Below are positions 63,471 to 64,000 of a stretch of 64,000 nt of DNA, one piece after another (the stretch's first letter is position 1; every line of letters begins with the position of its first letter). The stretch comes from Synchiropus splendidus (taxonomy: Eukaryota > Chordata > Actinopteri > Syngnathiformes > Callionymidae), in the NCBI RefSeq assembly GCF_027744825.2, contig NC_071340.1, positions 2,797,501-2,861,500 of the forward strand, in the 5' to 3' direction. The notes under the pieces were generated by a model, which did no database searches, was not told the DNA's origin, and worked only from the letters and a program-made list of their open reading frames with translations. A program made the translations under genes and the position numbers.

Positions 63471-64000
63471 CGTCACACTAGAAAGGCTCTTTTTCCTATA
63501 GTTGTACATGATATTTTCATGTTCAGAGGCTATTCCGATCAGTGAGTGAACAGTGCAGAAAATGCCCTTTCAGCCCGTCAAAAGCTGGGTTTCAGAGCAC
63601 AAAAAAAACCCACCAGAAATACCGTTCAGAAATGTAGGTTTAGTGTTGAATATACTAGAAAGAGTGTTTTTCCTATAGTTGCAGATGAAATTTTCATGTT
63701 GTGAGGAATCCCTGAGAAGTGAGTGAAGTGAGCAGAAAACACGTATTCAGCTCAAGAAAACTTGGTTTTCAGACCGACAAAAATAAAAATCTTGATAACT
63801 CTCGGAAACCACTTGAGACAGGTTGAATTAGTTCTGCACCCTCTAGAAAGACCTTTTCTGCTAATATTGGCAGAAAAAAATTGTCATGTTCTGAGGCCCT
63901 CGCTGAGCAGTGAGTGAACAGCGCAAAAAACATGTTTTTCAGCCCGAGTGACCGTGGTTTTGAGACCGACAAACATGAAAATGTTGTTACCTCTCTGAAA
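63470..64000 (-). repeat. satellite array in reverse orientation, about three monomers
   Basis: The minus strand shows the core CTGCACTGTTCACTCACTGATCGG and related copies (63530-63560, 63715-63740, 63905-63930). All other arrays in the window are in plus orientation. It continues past the window end. Confidence 0.85.

Overview
This is eukaryotic, almost certainly teleost fish, chromosomal DNA made almost entirely of mobile elements. The basis is the mix of families: Polinton/adintovirus, piggyBac, Ty3/Gypsy with vertebrate-type pol, DIRS tyrosine-recombinase elements, L2-type and Tx1/L1-type LINEs, long GT microsatellites and a satellite of about 187 bp. I found no convincing host gene, tRNA, rRNA or any bacterial feature.

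Layout, 1-29.8 kb: a four-level nest. A minus-strand Ty3/Gypsy element (1-479 and 27544 to about 29820) is split at a TTAA site, duplicated at 476-479 and 27540-27543, by a piggyBac element (480-27539). The Gypsy pol reading frame rejoins exactly when the insert is removed. The piggyBac, whose transposase gene lacks its 5' half, is split by a Polinton/Maverick (adintovirus-like) element (598-26048) with an exact 6-bp target duplication GTCATG (592-597, 26049-26054) and inverted ends of about 182 bp. The Polinton is split by a young LTR retrotransposon (12905-23243, flanked by TCAC) that encodes Gag, protease and an integrase zinc domain but no reverse transcriptase.

The Polinton carries a virion module: retroviral-type integrase with chromodomain, penton-like minor capsid protein, basic virion protein, double-jelly-roll major capsid protein, adenain-type protease, packaging ATPase, a basic protein with a hydrophobic tail, and two uncharacterised proteins. 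I see no DNA polymerase B. Most of the virion genes carry one or two 1-nt frameshifts or stops, several in homopolymer runs, so the copy is a fossil unless the assembly has indel errors.

Layout, 29.8-57 kb: a jumble of DIRS-type fragments of at least two subfamilies in both orientations, mixed with satellite arrays (32.3, 36.0-38.6, 43.3, 45.5-46.0, 54.3-57.0 kb), an L2-type LINE (46.3-48.5 kb), a second LINE 3' tail and two solo-LTR-like insertions. The satellite joins the DIRS leader at the same point in two copies, which suggests that the array belongs to the element or spread with it.

Layout, 57-64 kb: a decayed Tx1/L1-like LINE (about 57.04-62.78 kb) interrupted by a 922-bp L2-type fragment with a 7-bp target duplication, then an unassigned stretch, then the same satellite in reverse orientation to the window end.
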